From Paracoccus sp. MBLB3053 (GTDB lineage: Bacteria > Pseudomonadota > Alphaproteobacteria > Rhodobacterales > Rhodobacteraceae): 64,000 nucleotides of DNA. Below are positions 42,733-54,346 of the stretch, one piece after another. The notes below the pieces were generated by a model. That model was given only the letters and a program-made list of their open reading frames with translations, did not search any database and was not told where the DNA came from. The stretch is taken from the NCBI RefSeq assembly GCF_031822435.1, contig NZ_JAVQLW010000003.1:248001-312000 (forward strand). The letters run 5' to 3'. The translations under genes and the position numbers were made by a program. Within the stretch, counting starts at the first letter, position 1; every line of letters begins with the position of its first letter.

Positions 42733-44771
42733 TACCGCTGGCTCAGTGCCTGACGCAGCGTGATCCCGCCCAGGATGAGGCAGCCGATGGCTGTCGAGAC
42801 AGGTTCAGGCGCAATCAGCAGGAAGGCTGCAATGACCAAGGCAACCCGTTCGATCATCCAGAGCGGCGCGAGCAGCCAGTTCGTCAGCGCTGCCGACAGC
42901 GACAGGATGCCCAGGACTGCGCCCGCAAACGCGAGCAGGAACGAGCCCCAGGTGAATCCTTCCGTCACCAGCAAAAGAGATGGCGAGAAGACGAAGACGA
43001 ATGGTACTAGCGCCTTTCCCATCGACAGTCTGAAGGCGGTGTTCCCGGCCTTGAACGCGTTGGCACCTGCGATCCCGGAGGCCGCATAGGCCGCCATCGC
43101 AACGGGCGGCGTTACGTCCGCGATGACCCCGTAATAGAAGACGAAGAAATGCGCGACCATCGGTTGCACGTTCATCATGCCCAGAACCGGCGCGGCAACA
43201 GCGACCATGATGATGTAATTCGCCGTCGTCGGAATGCCGCAGCCCATCAGGATGCAGACAACTGCCGTCATGATGAGCGTGAAAAGCAGCGTCAGCGTTT
43301 GCACACCCATGATCTCGAATGGCAGGAAGCCCAGGAAAGCATGCGTCGCAACGCCCCAGCCTTGCGCCACCGAGGTCACCATGAAGGCGATCTTGAAGCC
43401 GATCCCGGTCAGGGTGACGACGCCGATCACCACGCCGACCAGCGCAGCGGCTGCGGTCACGGAAAGCGACTGGCGGGCACCGTGAACGAAGCCCTCGAAG
43501 ATACCGAGCACGGTTTGCTTGATGCCGTTCAACGGTCCCGAGGCCATGACCTGCTGGACTAGGTAGACGACGATACAGGCAGAGATCGCGCAGAAGGCCG
43601 ACCAGAACGGCGTTCTGCCCGACATCAGCATGAAGACAAGCAGGATCAGCGGAATGGTCGACATCCAGCCTTCGCGGAGGACGGCAATGGCATTGGGCAG
43701 TTCTTCCTTGGACAGGCCGCGAATGCCCAGCCGACGCGCCTCAAGATGGACCTGAACGAGAACGCCGAAGAAATGCATGAAGGCCGGCACGATCGCGGCG
43801 ATCAGGATGCCGCGCAGCGGAATGCCCAGATACTCGACCATCAGGAAGGCGACGGCGCCCATTACCGGCGGCGTGATCTGCCCGCCCGTCGACGCGGCAG
43901 CCTCGACCGCAGCCGCGAAATGGCGCTTGTAACCCACCTTGATCATCGTCGGGATGGTCAGGGCGCCTGTCGTCACCGTATTCGCGATCGACGACCCCGA
44001 GATCGAGCCCATCAGCGCCGAAGAGACGACCGAGACCTTGGCCGGACCGCCGGCAAAACGACCGGTCAGGGCCGTCGCCAGGTCGATGAAAAGCTGCCCC
44101 AGTCCGATCTTCTGCGCCATCACGCCGAAGAGCACGAAATGGAAAACATAGGTCGCGATGACACCCAGCGCCGTGCCGTAGATCCCTTGCGAGGTCAGGT
44201 AAAGGTGGTTGACGATCGCTTTCCAGTCAGCACCAGGATGCACGAAGATGCCCGGCATCTGCTTGCCGAAATACGCATAGGCCATGAACAGGATCGCAAT
44301 CACCGGCAGCGGCCAGCCCATCGAGCGACGTACCGCTTCCAGCAGCACCACGATCAGGATCGTGCCCATCGCCACGTCGAGCGTGTTCGGGTTGCCGACG
44401 CGGAAGGCAAGCTGGTCGTAGATCCACGGCACGTAAAGCGCGCTGACCGCACCGCCGATCGCAAGCAGCCAGTCCACGACCGGGATGCCGAGGATCGCGA
44501 AACCGCTAACCTTGTGCCGCCCCGACTGAAAGGCCGAGAAGCTCAGGAAAGTCACGAAGACGGTCACTGCCATGTGCAGCCCGCGATGCGTGGTCGCGCG
44601 CGGGATGCCGAACCCGGCGGTGTAGTAGTGATATACCGAGAGCAGGAAAAGCAGCACCGTGGACAGGATCGCGACCGGAACCGTGACGTCGCGGAAGCGG
44701 GCTTCTGGATCGAATTGTTCCTCGATGGCGCGGAGTTCGGCTTCGGAAAGTTGAGGCGTGGATTCGCTCAT
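42732..44771 (-). CDS. TRAP transporter fused permease (TAXI type, DctQM)
   Basis: This 679-residue membrane protein fuses the small 4-helix DctQ-like unit (about 30-190) to the 12-helix DctM unit, as is usual for TAXI-type TRAP systems. Typical blocks are GGPAKVSVVSSALMGSISGSSIANTVTTGALTIPTMIKVGYKRHFAAAVEAAASTGGQITPPVMGAVAF-like sequence near 245-310 and GCGIPTTANYIIM near 510. It is driven by an ion gradient. The solute is unknown; TAXI systems often carry dicarboxylates or glutamate. It follows its binding-protein gene on the same strand. Confidence 0.9.
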   Translation of the reverse strand: MSESTPQLSEAELRAIEEQFDPEARFRDVTVPVAILSTVLLFLLSVYHYYTAGFGIPRATTHRGLHMAVTVFVTFLSFSAFQSGRHKVSGFAILGIPVVDWLLAIGGAVSALYVPWIYDQLAFRVGNPNTLDVAMGTILIVVLLEAVRRSMGWPLPVIAILFMAYAYFGKQMPGIFVHPGADWKAIVNHLYLTSQGIYGTALGVIATYVFHFVLFGVMAQKIGLGQLFIDLATALTGRFAGGPAKVSVVSSALMGSISGSSIANTVTTGALTIPTMIKVGYKRHFAAAVEAAASTGGQITPPVMGAVAFLMVEYLGIPLRGILIAAIVPAFMHFFGVLVQVHLEARRLGIRGLSKEELPNAIAVLREGWMSTIPLILLVFMLMSGRTPFWSAFCAISACIVVYLVQQVMASGPLNGIKQTVLGIFEGFVHGARQSLSVTAAAALVGVVIGVVTLTGIGFKIAFMVTSVAQGWGVATHAFLGFLPFEIMGVQTLTLLFTLIMTAVVCILMGCGIPTTANYIIMVAVAAPVLGMMNVQPMVAHFFVFYYGVIADVTPPVAMAAYAASGIAGANAFKAGNTAFRLSMGKALVPFVFVFSPSLLLVTEGFTWGSFLLAFAGAVLGILSLSAALTNWLLAPLWMIERVALVIAAFLLIAPEPVSTAIGCLILGGITLRQALSQR

Positions 44772-44808
44772 CCTGCTCGTCCTTTCAATGGGTTGTCATT
44801 TCAAAGCA

Positions 44809-44830
44809 ACACGGCCCCGAAGGGCCGTGT
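44809..44830 (-). repeat. intercistronic stem-loop after TAXI binding-protein gene
   Basis: ACACGGCCC (44809-44817) and GGGCCGTGT (44822-44830) form a perfect 9-bp stem with the tetraloop CGAA, between the binding-protein and permease genes. A short T-rich stretch follows on the minus strand, so partial termination is possible. Confidence 0.6.
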
Positions 44831-44853
44831 CCCAGATCCGAGATGTGGCGCTC

Positions 44854-45855
44854 TTATTCGAGCTTCCCGGCTTCCTTGTAGAACTTCTCGGCACCCGGAT
44901 GCCACGGAATGCCCGCACCTTCCGTCGCGTTGTCGAGCGTGATCAGTTTGCCCTTTGCGTGGCCCGCGGCAAAGAGCTTCTGGGTGTTGTCGTTGTAGAT
45001 TGCCTTGGTGATGTTGTAGATCAGCTCTTCCGGTTGGTCGGCGCTGGTCACCATCTGCGCACCAACGGAAATCGTGGCGACATCGCCGTCCTGACCGTTA
45101 TACGTGCCTGCCGGGAAGCTGTCGGCTGCGAAGAAGGTATATTTCTCGCGCAGCTTGTCGGCCGCCTCGCCCTCGATCGGGACAAGCTTGATGTCATGCT
45201 GGCTGGCCAGTTCCGCGATTGCACCTGCCGGATAGCCGCCGACGAAGAAAAACGCATCCATCGCGCCGTCGCGCATGCGGTCGGCTGCCTGGTCGGGCTT
45301 GAGGAATTCCGGTTTCACATCGCCTTCGCTCAGGCCGTAGGCCTCGAGGATGATGCGTGCGTCGACAAGCGTTCCCGAGCCCGGTTCATCGAGAGAGACG
45401 CGCTTGCCCTTCAAGTCCGCCACGCTCGCGATCCCCGATTCCGCCGATGCGACCAGATGGATGCTTTCGGGATAGAGGTTCGCGATCAGGCGCAGCTTCT
45501 CGACTGCCGGCTGGCCTTCCCACAGCCCGGTTCCGGTCTGGGCCCAATAGGCAACGTCAGATTGCGTAAAGCCGGACTCGAGCTGGCCGCCGTTGATGGC
45601 ATTGATGTTGCCGACCGACCCGTTCGAGGCGACCGCCGTGGCGACAAGTCCCGGCACCCCGCAAGAGCCGCCATCTTCGCAGGCGCGCGAACCGGGTGGG
45701 TTCGAGATCGCATTCGCGATCAGGCCGCCGATCGGGTAATAGGTGCCAGCAGTGCCGCCGGTTCCGATCCGGAAAAACGACATTTCCTGCGCCGTTGCAC
45801 CCTGAGCCAGAATTCCGACCGCAGCGGCGATCCCGAGAATGAAACGTTTGTTCAC
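44854..45855 (-). CDS. TAXI-family TRAP solute-binding protein
   Basis: This 333-residue periplasmic protein has a Sec signal (FILGIAAAVGILAQGATA-Q). The TAXI hallmark FFRIGTGGTAGTYYPIGGLIANAI follows at about 25-48, and further blocks are SGFTQSDVAYWAQTGTG, DLKGKRVSLDEPGSGT and DAFFFVGGYPAGAI. The start is a GTG at 45855, supported by AGGAGGA just upstream. A longer frame from 45924 would break the signal peptide. It feeds the fused permease downstream. Confidence 0.9.
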   Translation of the reverse strand: MNKRFILGIAAAVGILAQGATAQEMSFFRIGTGGTAGTYYPIGGLIANAISNPPGSRACEDGGSCGVPGLVATAVASNGSVGNINAINGGQLESGFTQSDVAYWAQTGTGLWEGQPAVEKLRLIANLYPESIHLVASAESGIASVADLKGKRVSLDEPGSGTLVDARIILEAYGLSEGDVKPEFLKPDQAADRMRDGAMDAFFFVGGYPAGAIAELASQHDIKLVPIEGEAADKLREKYTFFAADSFPAGTYNGQDGDVATISVGAQMVTSADQPEELIYNITKAIYNDNTQKLFAAGHAKGKLITLDNATEGAGIPWHPGAEKFYKEAGKLE

Positions 45856-46080
45856 GTCTTCCTCCTGTTGAAGTCCGCCGCACACTAACATGAAGCGACA
45901 AAAAGAGAGAAGACTCACTAACATAGCTCATACAGTGAGGGTCAGGATAACCCTGCATTATGATGACCATTACACATTAGAAATTAATATGATCGACGCA
46001 GTAAGCTAGTAACGTAGTCAATGCGCGAGTCACCGAAAGCCACTGCCCGCTGTGGGTAATGGACCCAGGCCGCGAGTTAG

Positions 46081-48318
<2,238 letters not shown>

Positions 48319-48675
48319 TTGCTGATCCGTGGCTCGCCTGCGGGCCGCCACGGACGGCATGACAAAATCAGCGCGCGCCGCAAGGCGCGCGCCCATCCTT
48401 TTGGAAGGCCTTTCTGGATAGTCGCGAATGCATTCAGACCATTAGGCCGATTTCCTAAAGCAACATCTCAACAAGGGCCCGGCACAGAACTGGCCGAGAC
48501 CGGCGCGCAGCGACAGTCATGCAGACACCAATGGCCAGAAAGCCGATACCTGAAGGGTGGTTGGTGATTTGACAGGGCCTGACGTAGCGATCTGGGCGTA
48601 TGGCTGTTGTGATATCGGACCCATCGCGCTATCTCGCGCGCGAATTGTGACCAGCAGATGACGGGCGTGTGACGC
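48319..48675. other. intergenic region between katG and the phosphate transporter gene
   Basis: The first part holds the katG terminator (48371-48402). From 48403 on I see no gene, RNA or repeat. A TTGACA occurs at 48569-48574 but has no matching -10 at normal spacing. No PhoB-box-like direct repeat is evident. Confidence 0.5.
48371..48402 (+). terminator. intrinsic terminator after katG
   Basis: GCGCGCGCC (48371-48379) pairs perfectly with GGCGCGCGC (48384-48392) around the GCAA tetraloop, followed by a short TCCTTTT tract. It ends the katG transcript. Confidence 0.75.
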
Positions 48676-50178
48676 GTGACCAATACCGATGAACGACTTC
48701 GCGCCCCGACCGGACCGCGAAACCAGTGGAAGACGCTCGACAAGGATCTCGGGCGGATCGTCTCGATCGAGATGGCGGCTGCACGTCTGTCGCGCCCCCT
48801 GGTGGCGCCGGGACTTGCGCTGCTTTTCGTCGTCGTCGTGGCCATTGCGGCCCTGGCCCTGATCGGCGCAAGCGGAAGTAGCCTGATCATCGTCGGCGCT
48901 GCCGTCATCGCAGCCTATATGGCGCTGAACATCGGCGCCAACGACGTGGCCAACAACATGGGCCCGGCTGTCGGTGCCAAGGCACTGACCATGGGATCGG
49001 CGCTGATCATCGCCGCGATCTGTGAAACGGCCGGGGCCTTGATTGCTGGCGGAGATGTGGTCACGACGATTTCCTCGGGCATCGTATCGCCAGAGGTCGT
49101 CGCGGATTCGTCTACTTTCGTCTGGCTGATGCTGTCTGCATTGATCGCGGCGGCATTGTGGATCAACATTGCCACGCTTTTCGGAGCGCCTGTTTCGACG
49201 ACGCATTCGGTGGTGGGTGGCGTCGTCGGCGCCGGCATAATGGCCGCGGGCTTCGGCGTCGTCGATTGGGGCAAGATGTCGGGGATCGCGGCAAGCTGGG
49301 TCATCTCTCCGGTCCTGGGCGGCGTCATAGCCGCGGCGATGCTCGCCTTCATCAAGGCAAAGATCGCCTATGTCGATGACAAGATTGCCGCGGCCCGCCG
49401 CTGGGTCCCGGTCCTGATCGGTGTCATGGGTGGCGTTTTCGCCACCTATCTTGCGATGAAGGGCCTGCGCCGGATATTTCCAGTCGACGCTGGAACCGCC
49501 CTCTGGATCGGCTTCGCGGTCGGTATCGCGTCCTGGCTGGCGGCACGGCCGCTCATCGCCTACCAGTCGAAGGGTCTCGAAAACCGCAAGAAGTCGCTCC
49601 GCGCGCTTTTCGCGCTGCCGCTGGTCATTTCTGCGGCGCTTCTTTCCTTCGCCCATGGGGCCAATGATGTCGCCAATGCGGTGGGGCCGCTGGCCGCTGT
49701 CGTTCACACCGTGCAGGCGGGGGATATTTCGGCGCAGGTCGCGATCCCGAGCTGGGTGATGATCATCGGCGCATTGGGGATTTCCTTGGGCCTGATGCTG
49801 TTCGGCCCCAAATTGATCACGATGGTGGGTGACCAGATCACCAAGCTGAACCCGATGCGTGCCTATTGCGTCGCCCTTTCGGCGGCCGTGACTGTCATCA
49901 TCGCAAGCTGGCTTGGCCTGCCGGTCAGCTCGACCCATATCGCGGTCGGGGGGATCTTTGGTGTGGGCTTCTTCCGCGAGTGGCATGCTGAAAAGCGCGC
50001 CCGGATGCTGGGCCTGCAGAAGGGCAAGGTTGTGCCAGCCGATGAACGCCGTCGTCGCAAGCTCGTCCGTCGCTCGCATGCGGTGACGGTCGCGGCGGCA
50101 TGGGTGATCACCGTTCCGTTCTCGGCGATTTTGTCGGCCGGCGTCTTTTTCGTGATGTCGCAATTCGCCCTGAACTGA
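48676..50178 (+). CDS. inorganic phosphate transporter, PiT family
   Basis: This 500-residue phosphate/cation symporter of the inner membrane contains the two family signatures in repeats: GANDVANNMGPAVGAKALT (about 92-110) and GANDVANAVGPLAAV (about 327-341). The paired GAPVSTTHSVVGGVVGAG and GLPVSSTHIAVGGIFGVG motifs are also present. About ten to twelve helices are predicted, with a cytosolic loop near 240-310. The start is a GTG at 48676 with only a weak ribosome site; the next in-frame Met is 32 residues in. It probably provides low-affinity phosphate uptake. Confidence 0.92.
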   Translation: MTNTDERLRAPTGPRNQWKTLDKDLGRIVSIEMAAARLSRPLVAPGLALLFVVVVAIAALALIGASGSSLIIVGAAVIAAYMALNIGANDVANNMGPAVGAKALTMGSALIIAAICETAGALIAGGDVVTTISSGIVSPEVVADSSTFVWLMLSALIAAALWINIATLFGAPVSTTHSVVGGVVGAGIMAAGFGVVDWGKMSGIAASWVISPVLGGVIAAAMLAFIKAKIAYVDDKIAAARRWVPVLIGVMGGVFATYLAMKGLRRIFPVDAGTALWIGFAVGIASWLAARPLIAYQSKGLENRKKSLRALFALPLVISAALLSFAHGANDVANAVGPLAAVVHTVQAGDISAQVAIPSWVMIIGALGISLGLMLFGPKLITMVGDQITKLNPMRAYCVALSAAVTVIIASWLGLPVSSTHIAVGGIFGVGFFREWHAEKRARMLGLQKGKVVPADERRRRKLVRRSHAVTVAAAWVITVPFSAILSAGVFFVMSQFALN

Positions 50179-50298
50179 TCAGATGAGGGTTGCTGCCATG
50201 ACGTTCGGCCACTAGCTTCGCCGACTGGGCCGGCGGGTCATGCATTGGCTCGCCGAAGCTGCAATGTCGCTTTATAGGACGGGCGCTGCTGCATTGCG

Positions 50299-50324
50299 GG
50301 AACCGCATCGGAAACGCATGCGTT
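50299..50324 (+). promoter_or_regulatory. EcfG-type general stress promoter of the kinase operon
   Basis: GGAAC (50299-50303), 17 bases, then CGTT (50321-50324) is an exact consensus match for sigma EcfG. It lies 82 bases before the hybrid kinase start and points at it. The -10 is embedded in the perfect 12-bp palindrome AACGCATGCGTT (50313-50324). Confidence 0.7.
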
Positions 50325-50405
50325 CCCACTGGCTGGAATGGTTCCGATTGGAGGTCGCGCCTTGCGTTTTTCTAGAAATATCAGCTACGAGAAGCGAGAA
50401 AGCGC

Positions 50406-53400
50406 GTGAAGATCTCAGTTTCAGATTGGGCCATTTATCTGGCCATCGCGGTTGTGACAGCGACTGTCTTTACCCTCGATTCTATCTTCCCTCTCGGAAC
50501 CGCGATTTGGCTGATCTACCTGCTGCCGCTGGTCCTTTCCTTTTCCGCGCGCCGTCCAATCGCTCCGCCGATCGTGGCAGTGCTGCTTGTGGGTCTGATA
50601 ACGATCGGGTTCTTTCTGGCTGCGGCGGGGATCGACCCCAAGCTTGCCATCATCAACCGCGCGCTCGCCAGTCTTGTCATCCTGCTTCTGGGAGGCGTCG
50701 GCTACTTTCTCATCCGCAGTCGCACGACACTTGCCGAGATCGACTGGGTCCAGAAGGGAGAGGTCGAGACATCCAAGACGCTGCAAGGCGACCTGAGCGT
50801 CGAGCAACTTGGCACAGGCGCATTGAAGCGTCTGTCCGATTATCTGGGCGCACGCGCGGGTGTGGCCTATGCCGCCGATCGCAACAGCCTGCGGCTGATC
50901 GCGGGATGGGGAACGGACACCTCTGCGCTTCCCGACCAGATCACGCAGGGCGAAAGCCATCTTTGGCGCTCGATGGATGAAAACCGGATCCTTACCATTT
51001 CGGCGACCCCGGACGATGCGCTCGGCTGGAACACGGGGCTGATGCGTGGCCAGGCCGCGCATTCGGTCATCCTGCCTCTTCATGACGGCAGGCGGGTCAA
51101 TGGTGTTTTCGAGTTCGGATTTGACCGCGCGCCAGAGGCCGCGCTGCTGAACCTTCTGGGCCGCATATCGGAAAAGATGGGTATTGCCCTTAAGTCAGCA
51201 CGTTACAGGGAAGATCTCAAGGAACTTCTTGAAGAAACCCGGCGTCAGGCGGAAGAGCTTCGCAGCCATACCGAAGAACTCGCCGCGACGAATGAAGAGC
51301 TTGAAGAGCAGACCCGTGCGCTGCAGGAAAGCGAAAAACGGCTTTCGGCACAGCAGGCAGAGCTTGAGCAGCAGAATGCTCAGCTGGAAAGCCAGACCCA
51401 GCAGCTTGAGGAACAGCGGGACGCGCTGGCGCGATCGCGCCGACAACTCGTCGAACAGGCCGAGAAACTTGCCCGCGAAAGCCGCTACAAATCGGAATTC
51501 GTGGCGAACATGTCCCATGAGCTTCGCACGCCGCTGAACGCACTTCTGATCATGTCGCGCCTGCTGGCCGATAACCGCAGCCGAAACCTGACCGATGAGC
51601 AGGTCCGCTGGGCCGATACGATCGAGAGTTCCGGCCAGGACCTTCTGGCACTGATCAACGACATTCTCGATCTCGCCAAGATCGAAGCGGGCAAGCTCGA
51701 TGTGACGCCCGAGCCGGTGGCCCCCTCGGCGATTGTCGGGCGCCTGCTGCGCAAGTTCGAGGTCCAGGCTCGCAGCAAGGGGCTTGAGCTGCAGACCGAG
51801 GTCACACCACAATTGGCAGAGATCCAGACAGACCCTGCGCGGCTTGACCAGATCCTGCGTAATTTCGTTTCGAATGCGATCAAGTTCACCGAGCGCGGAC
51901 GCGTAACGGTGAAGGTTCAGGACCGGGATGGCGAAGTCGCCTTTTCCGTTCAGGACACCGGGATCGGGATTGCCGCGACCGAGCAGGAAGCCATCTTCGA
52001 GGCGTTTCGGCAGGCGGACGGCACGATTTCGCGAAAGTACGGTGGCACGGGCCTTGGTCTGTCGATCTCGCGCGAGTTGGCCGACTTGCTGGGGGGCAGG
52101 ATCGAGCTCGAAAGCCAGCCGGGTCGAGGCAGCACCTTCTCTCTGATCGTGCCGCGCCAGATTGGTGAGAGCAAGGGCGCTGCGGTCTCACGACCATTCT
52201 CAACCGCGCCGACGCCCCTGCCAGAGAGATTCAACGAGCACGGCGAACTCGGCGGGCTGGCCGGCGTTGCGGATGATCGCGGACAAATTTCCGAGGGTGA
52301 TCAGATCATTCTCGTCGTCGAAGATGACACGGCGTTCGCACGGGTGATGCTGGACCTGGTGCATGAGCTTGGCCTTCGCGCGATCGCCGTGGGAACCGCC
52401 GATGATGCCGTCCGTGCAGCGCGAAAATACCTTCCTCAAGGGATCGTTCTGGACATGGGGCTTCCCGATCATACCGGCATGTCGGTTCTGGATCGCCTCA
52501 AGCGCGATGTCGCCACGCGGCATATCCCCGTTCACGTCGTCTCGGCGACGGATTACATGCGCGAGGCTCTTGCCCAAGGGGCCGTGAGCTATCTGATCAA
52601 ACCTGTCGAGCGGCAGGCGCTCACTCAGATAATCCAGCAGCTGGGCCATCAGATGGAACAGCCGATGCGCAGGGTCCTGATCGTCGAGGACGATCCCGCG
52701 CAGCTCGAAGGGCTCAAGGCGCTTCTCAGCAACGACCATGTCGAGACGATCGGCGCTGCAACCGCGGCCGAAGCGCTGGCCGCATGCCGAGAGTTCAGCA
52801 TCGACTGCATCGTGCTCGACATGACCCTGCCGGATGCTTCCGGCTTTGAATTGCTTGAACAGCTTGATGCCGATGAAGGAGCGTCTTTCCCGCCGGTGAT
52901 CGTCTATACCGCCCGCGCCTTGGATCAGGACGAGGAGCTGCGCCTGCGTCGCTATTCCAAATCGATCATCATCAAGGGCGCGAAATCACCCGAGCGGCTG
53001 ATCGACGAAGTCACCCTGTTCCTCCATCAGGTCGTGTCCGACCTGCCGCCGCGCCAGCGCGAGATGCTTGCGGCTTCGCTCAGCCGGGACAACCTGCTGG
53101 ATGGGCGCCGGATACTCGTGGTCGAGGACGACATTCGGAACGTCTATGCCCTTACGGGAATTTTCGAGCCGCACGGTGCCGAGGTGCAGATTGCGCGGAA
53201 CGGCCGCGAGGCGCTCGAGATGCTGGGCCGCGTCGCGGATGGCGGCGCGCCAGGCATTGATCTGGTGCTTATGGACGTGATGATGCCGGAAATGGACGGG
53301 CTGACCGCCACCCGCGAGATCCGAAAGATCGAACGCTGGCGTTCGCTGCCGATCATCATGCTGACCGCCAAGGCAATGGCGGATGATCAGACCCAGTGCC

Positions 53401-53486
53401 TTGCCGCCGGAGCGAACGACTACCTGTCCAAACCCATCGACGTCGGCAAGCTCTTGTCACTGGCACGGGTGTGGATGCCCCGATGA
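50406..53486 (+). CDS. hybrid histidine kinase with three receiver domains
   Basis: This 1026-residue sensor has three N-terminal membrane segments (about 8-105), a GAF-like domain (120-265) and a long Gln/Glu-rich coiled coil (265-360). A histidine kinase core follows, with phospho-His371 (MSHELRTPLN), N-box NFVSNAIKF, DTGIGI and GGTGLGLSI. Three receivers come next, with phospho-acceptors Asp683, Asp805 and Asp957. The second receiver has KG instead of KP near 857 and may be divergent. The start is a GTG at 50406. Its stop overlaps the CheR-like gene by 4 bases, and an EcfG promoter lies upstream. The signal is not known; its partners are likely the two proteins encoded downstream. Confidence 0.9.
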   Translation: MKISVSDWAIYLAIAVVTATVFTLDSIFPLGTAIWLIYLLPLVLSFSARRPIAPPIVAVLLVGLITIGFFLAAAGIDPKLAIINRALASLVILLLGGVGYFLIRSRTTLAEIDWVQKGEVETSKTLQGDLSVEQLGTGALKRLSDYLGARAGVAYAADRNSLRLIAGWGTDTSALPDQITQGESHLWRSMDENRILTISATPDDALGWNTGLMRGQAAHSVILPLHDGRRVNGVFEFGFDRAPEAALLNLLGRISEKMGIALKSARYREDLKELLEETRRQAEELRSHTEELAATNEELEEQTRALQESEKRLSAQQAELEQQNAQLESQTQQLEEQRDALARSRRQLVEQAEKLARESRYKSEFVANMSHELRTPLNALLIMSRLLADNRSRNLTDEQVRWADTIESSGQDLLALINDILDLAKIEAGKLDVTPEPVAPSAIVGRLLRKFEVQARSKGLELQTEVTPQLAEIQTDPARLDQILRNFVSNAIKFTERGRVTVKVQDRDGEVAFSVQDTGIGIAATEQEAIFEAFRQADGTISRKYGGTGLGLSISRELADLLGGRIELESQPGRGSTFSLIVPRQIGESKGAAVSRPFSTAPTPLPERFNEHGELGGLAGVADDRGQISEGDQIILVVEDDTAFARVMLDLVHELGLRAIAVGTADDAVRAARKYLPQGIVLDMGLPDHTGMSVLDRLKRDVATRHIPVHVVSATDYMREALAQGAVSYLIKPVERQALTQIIQQLGHQMEQPMRRVLIVEDDPAQLEGLKALLSNDHVETIGAATAAEALAACREFSIDCIVLDMTLPDASGFELLEQLDADEGASFPPVIVYTARALDQDEELRLRRYSKSIIIKGAKSPERLIDEVTLFLHQVVSDLPPRQREMLAASLSRDNLLDGRRILVVEDDIRNVYALTGIFEPHGAEVQIARNGREALEMLGRVADGGAPGIDLVLMDVMMPEMDGLTATREIRKIERWRSLPIIMLTAKAMADDQTQCLAAGANDYLSKPIDVGKLLSLARVWMPR

Positions 53487-54346
53487 CCACCTTGCCCGTG
53501 CAAACACAGGCGACCGAGCAGATCGAGCAGGACCTTTTCCTTGAGGCCCTGCATCGCCGCTACCATTACGACTTCCGGTCCTACTCACGCGCATCACTTG
53601 CGAGACGAACCGATATCGTCAGAGAACGCCTTGGCTGCGAAACCCTGAGTGACGCGCAGCGCCGCCTGCTGCACGATCCATCGGTGCTGCCCGAGGTCAT
53701 TGACGCGATGACCGTCCAGGTCAGCGAGTTCTTTCGTGATCCGGCCTATTTCCGTGCCCTTCGCGAAGAGGTCGTCCCCCATCTCAAGACCTATTCCTCG
53801 CTCAAGGTTTGGGTCGCGGGTTGCGCGAATGGCGAAGAGCTTTATTCGCTGGCGATTCTGTTCCGCGAAGAGGGATTGCTTGACCGAACCATCTTCTATG
53901 CGACCGAAATCAACCGCCGCGCTCTCGCCAAGGCCTCGGCAGGCGTCTACGACATCGACCGGTTGCCCGGCTTTTCCCTGAATTACCAACAGGCGGGTGG
54001 CACGGGTTCGCTCTCGGATCACTATACGGCCGCCTATGGCCGCGCGGTCTTTGACCGCAATCTGCGCAACCGCGTCGTCTTCAGCGAACACGACCTGGCC
54101 ACCGACGAAGTATTTTCCGAGGTCCACCTGATCTCGTGCCGGAACGTGCTCATCTATTTCGACGACAAGCTGCAGAACCGCGTTCTGCGCCTGTTTGCCG
54201 AATCCCTGGTGCGCGGGGGCTTTCTTGGTCTTGGCGCCCACGAGACGCTGCGTTTTTCCGAACATGCCGGGTCCTACTCGGCATTCAATGAACAAGAGCG
54301 CGTTTGGCGCCGAACCGCATCGCAGGAGATCTTCAATGCCCGATGA
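53483..54346 (+). CDS. CheR-type protein-glutamate methyltransferase
   Basis: This 287-residue SAM-dependent methyltransferase of the CheR class has a small helical N-terminal domain (about 15-85), the SAM-binding motif VWVAGCANGEELYSLAI (109-125) and the catalytic-core ISCRNVLIYFD near 215. CheR normally methylates chemoreceptors, but there are no receptor, CheA, CheW or CheB genes here. The target may instead be the coiled-coil region of the neighbouring kinase. The start overlaps the kinase stop (ATGA), and the last codons overlap the next gene by 11 bases. Confidence 0.88.
   Translation: MTTLPVQTQATEQIEQDLFLEALHRRYHYDFRSYSRASLARRTDIVRERLGCETLSDAQRRLLHDPSVLPEVIDAMTVQVSEFFRDPAYFRALREEVVPHLKTYSSLKVWVAGCANGEELYSLAILFREEGLLDRTIFYATEINRRALAKASAGVYDIDRLPGFSLNYQQAGGTGSLSDHYTAAYGRAVFDRNLRNRVVFSEHDLATDEVFSEVHLISCRNVLIYFDDKLQNRVLRLFAESLVRGGFLGLGAHETLRFSEHAGSYSAFNEQERVWRRTASQEIFNAR

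Noticed and set aside
48517..50163. 548-codon minus-strand frame opposite the phosphate transporter
   Set aside because: The product is His/Arg/Asp-rich and lacks any domain, while the plus strand shows both PiT signatures.
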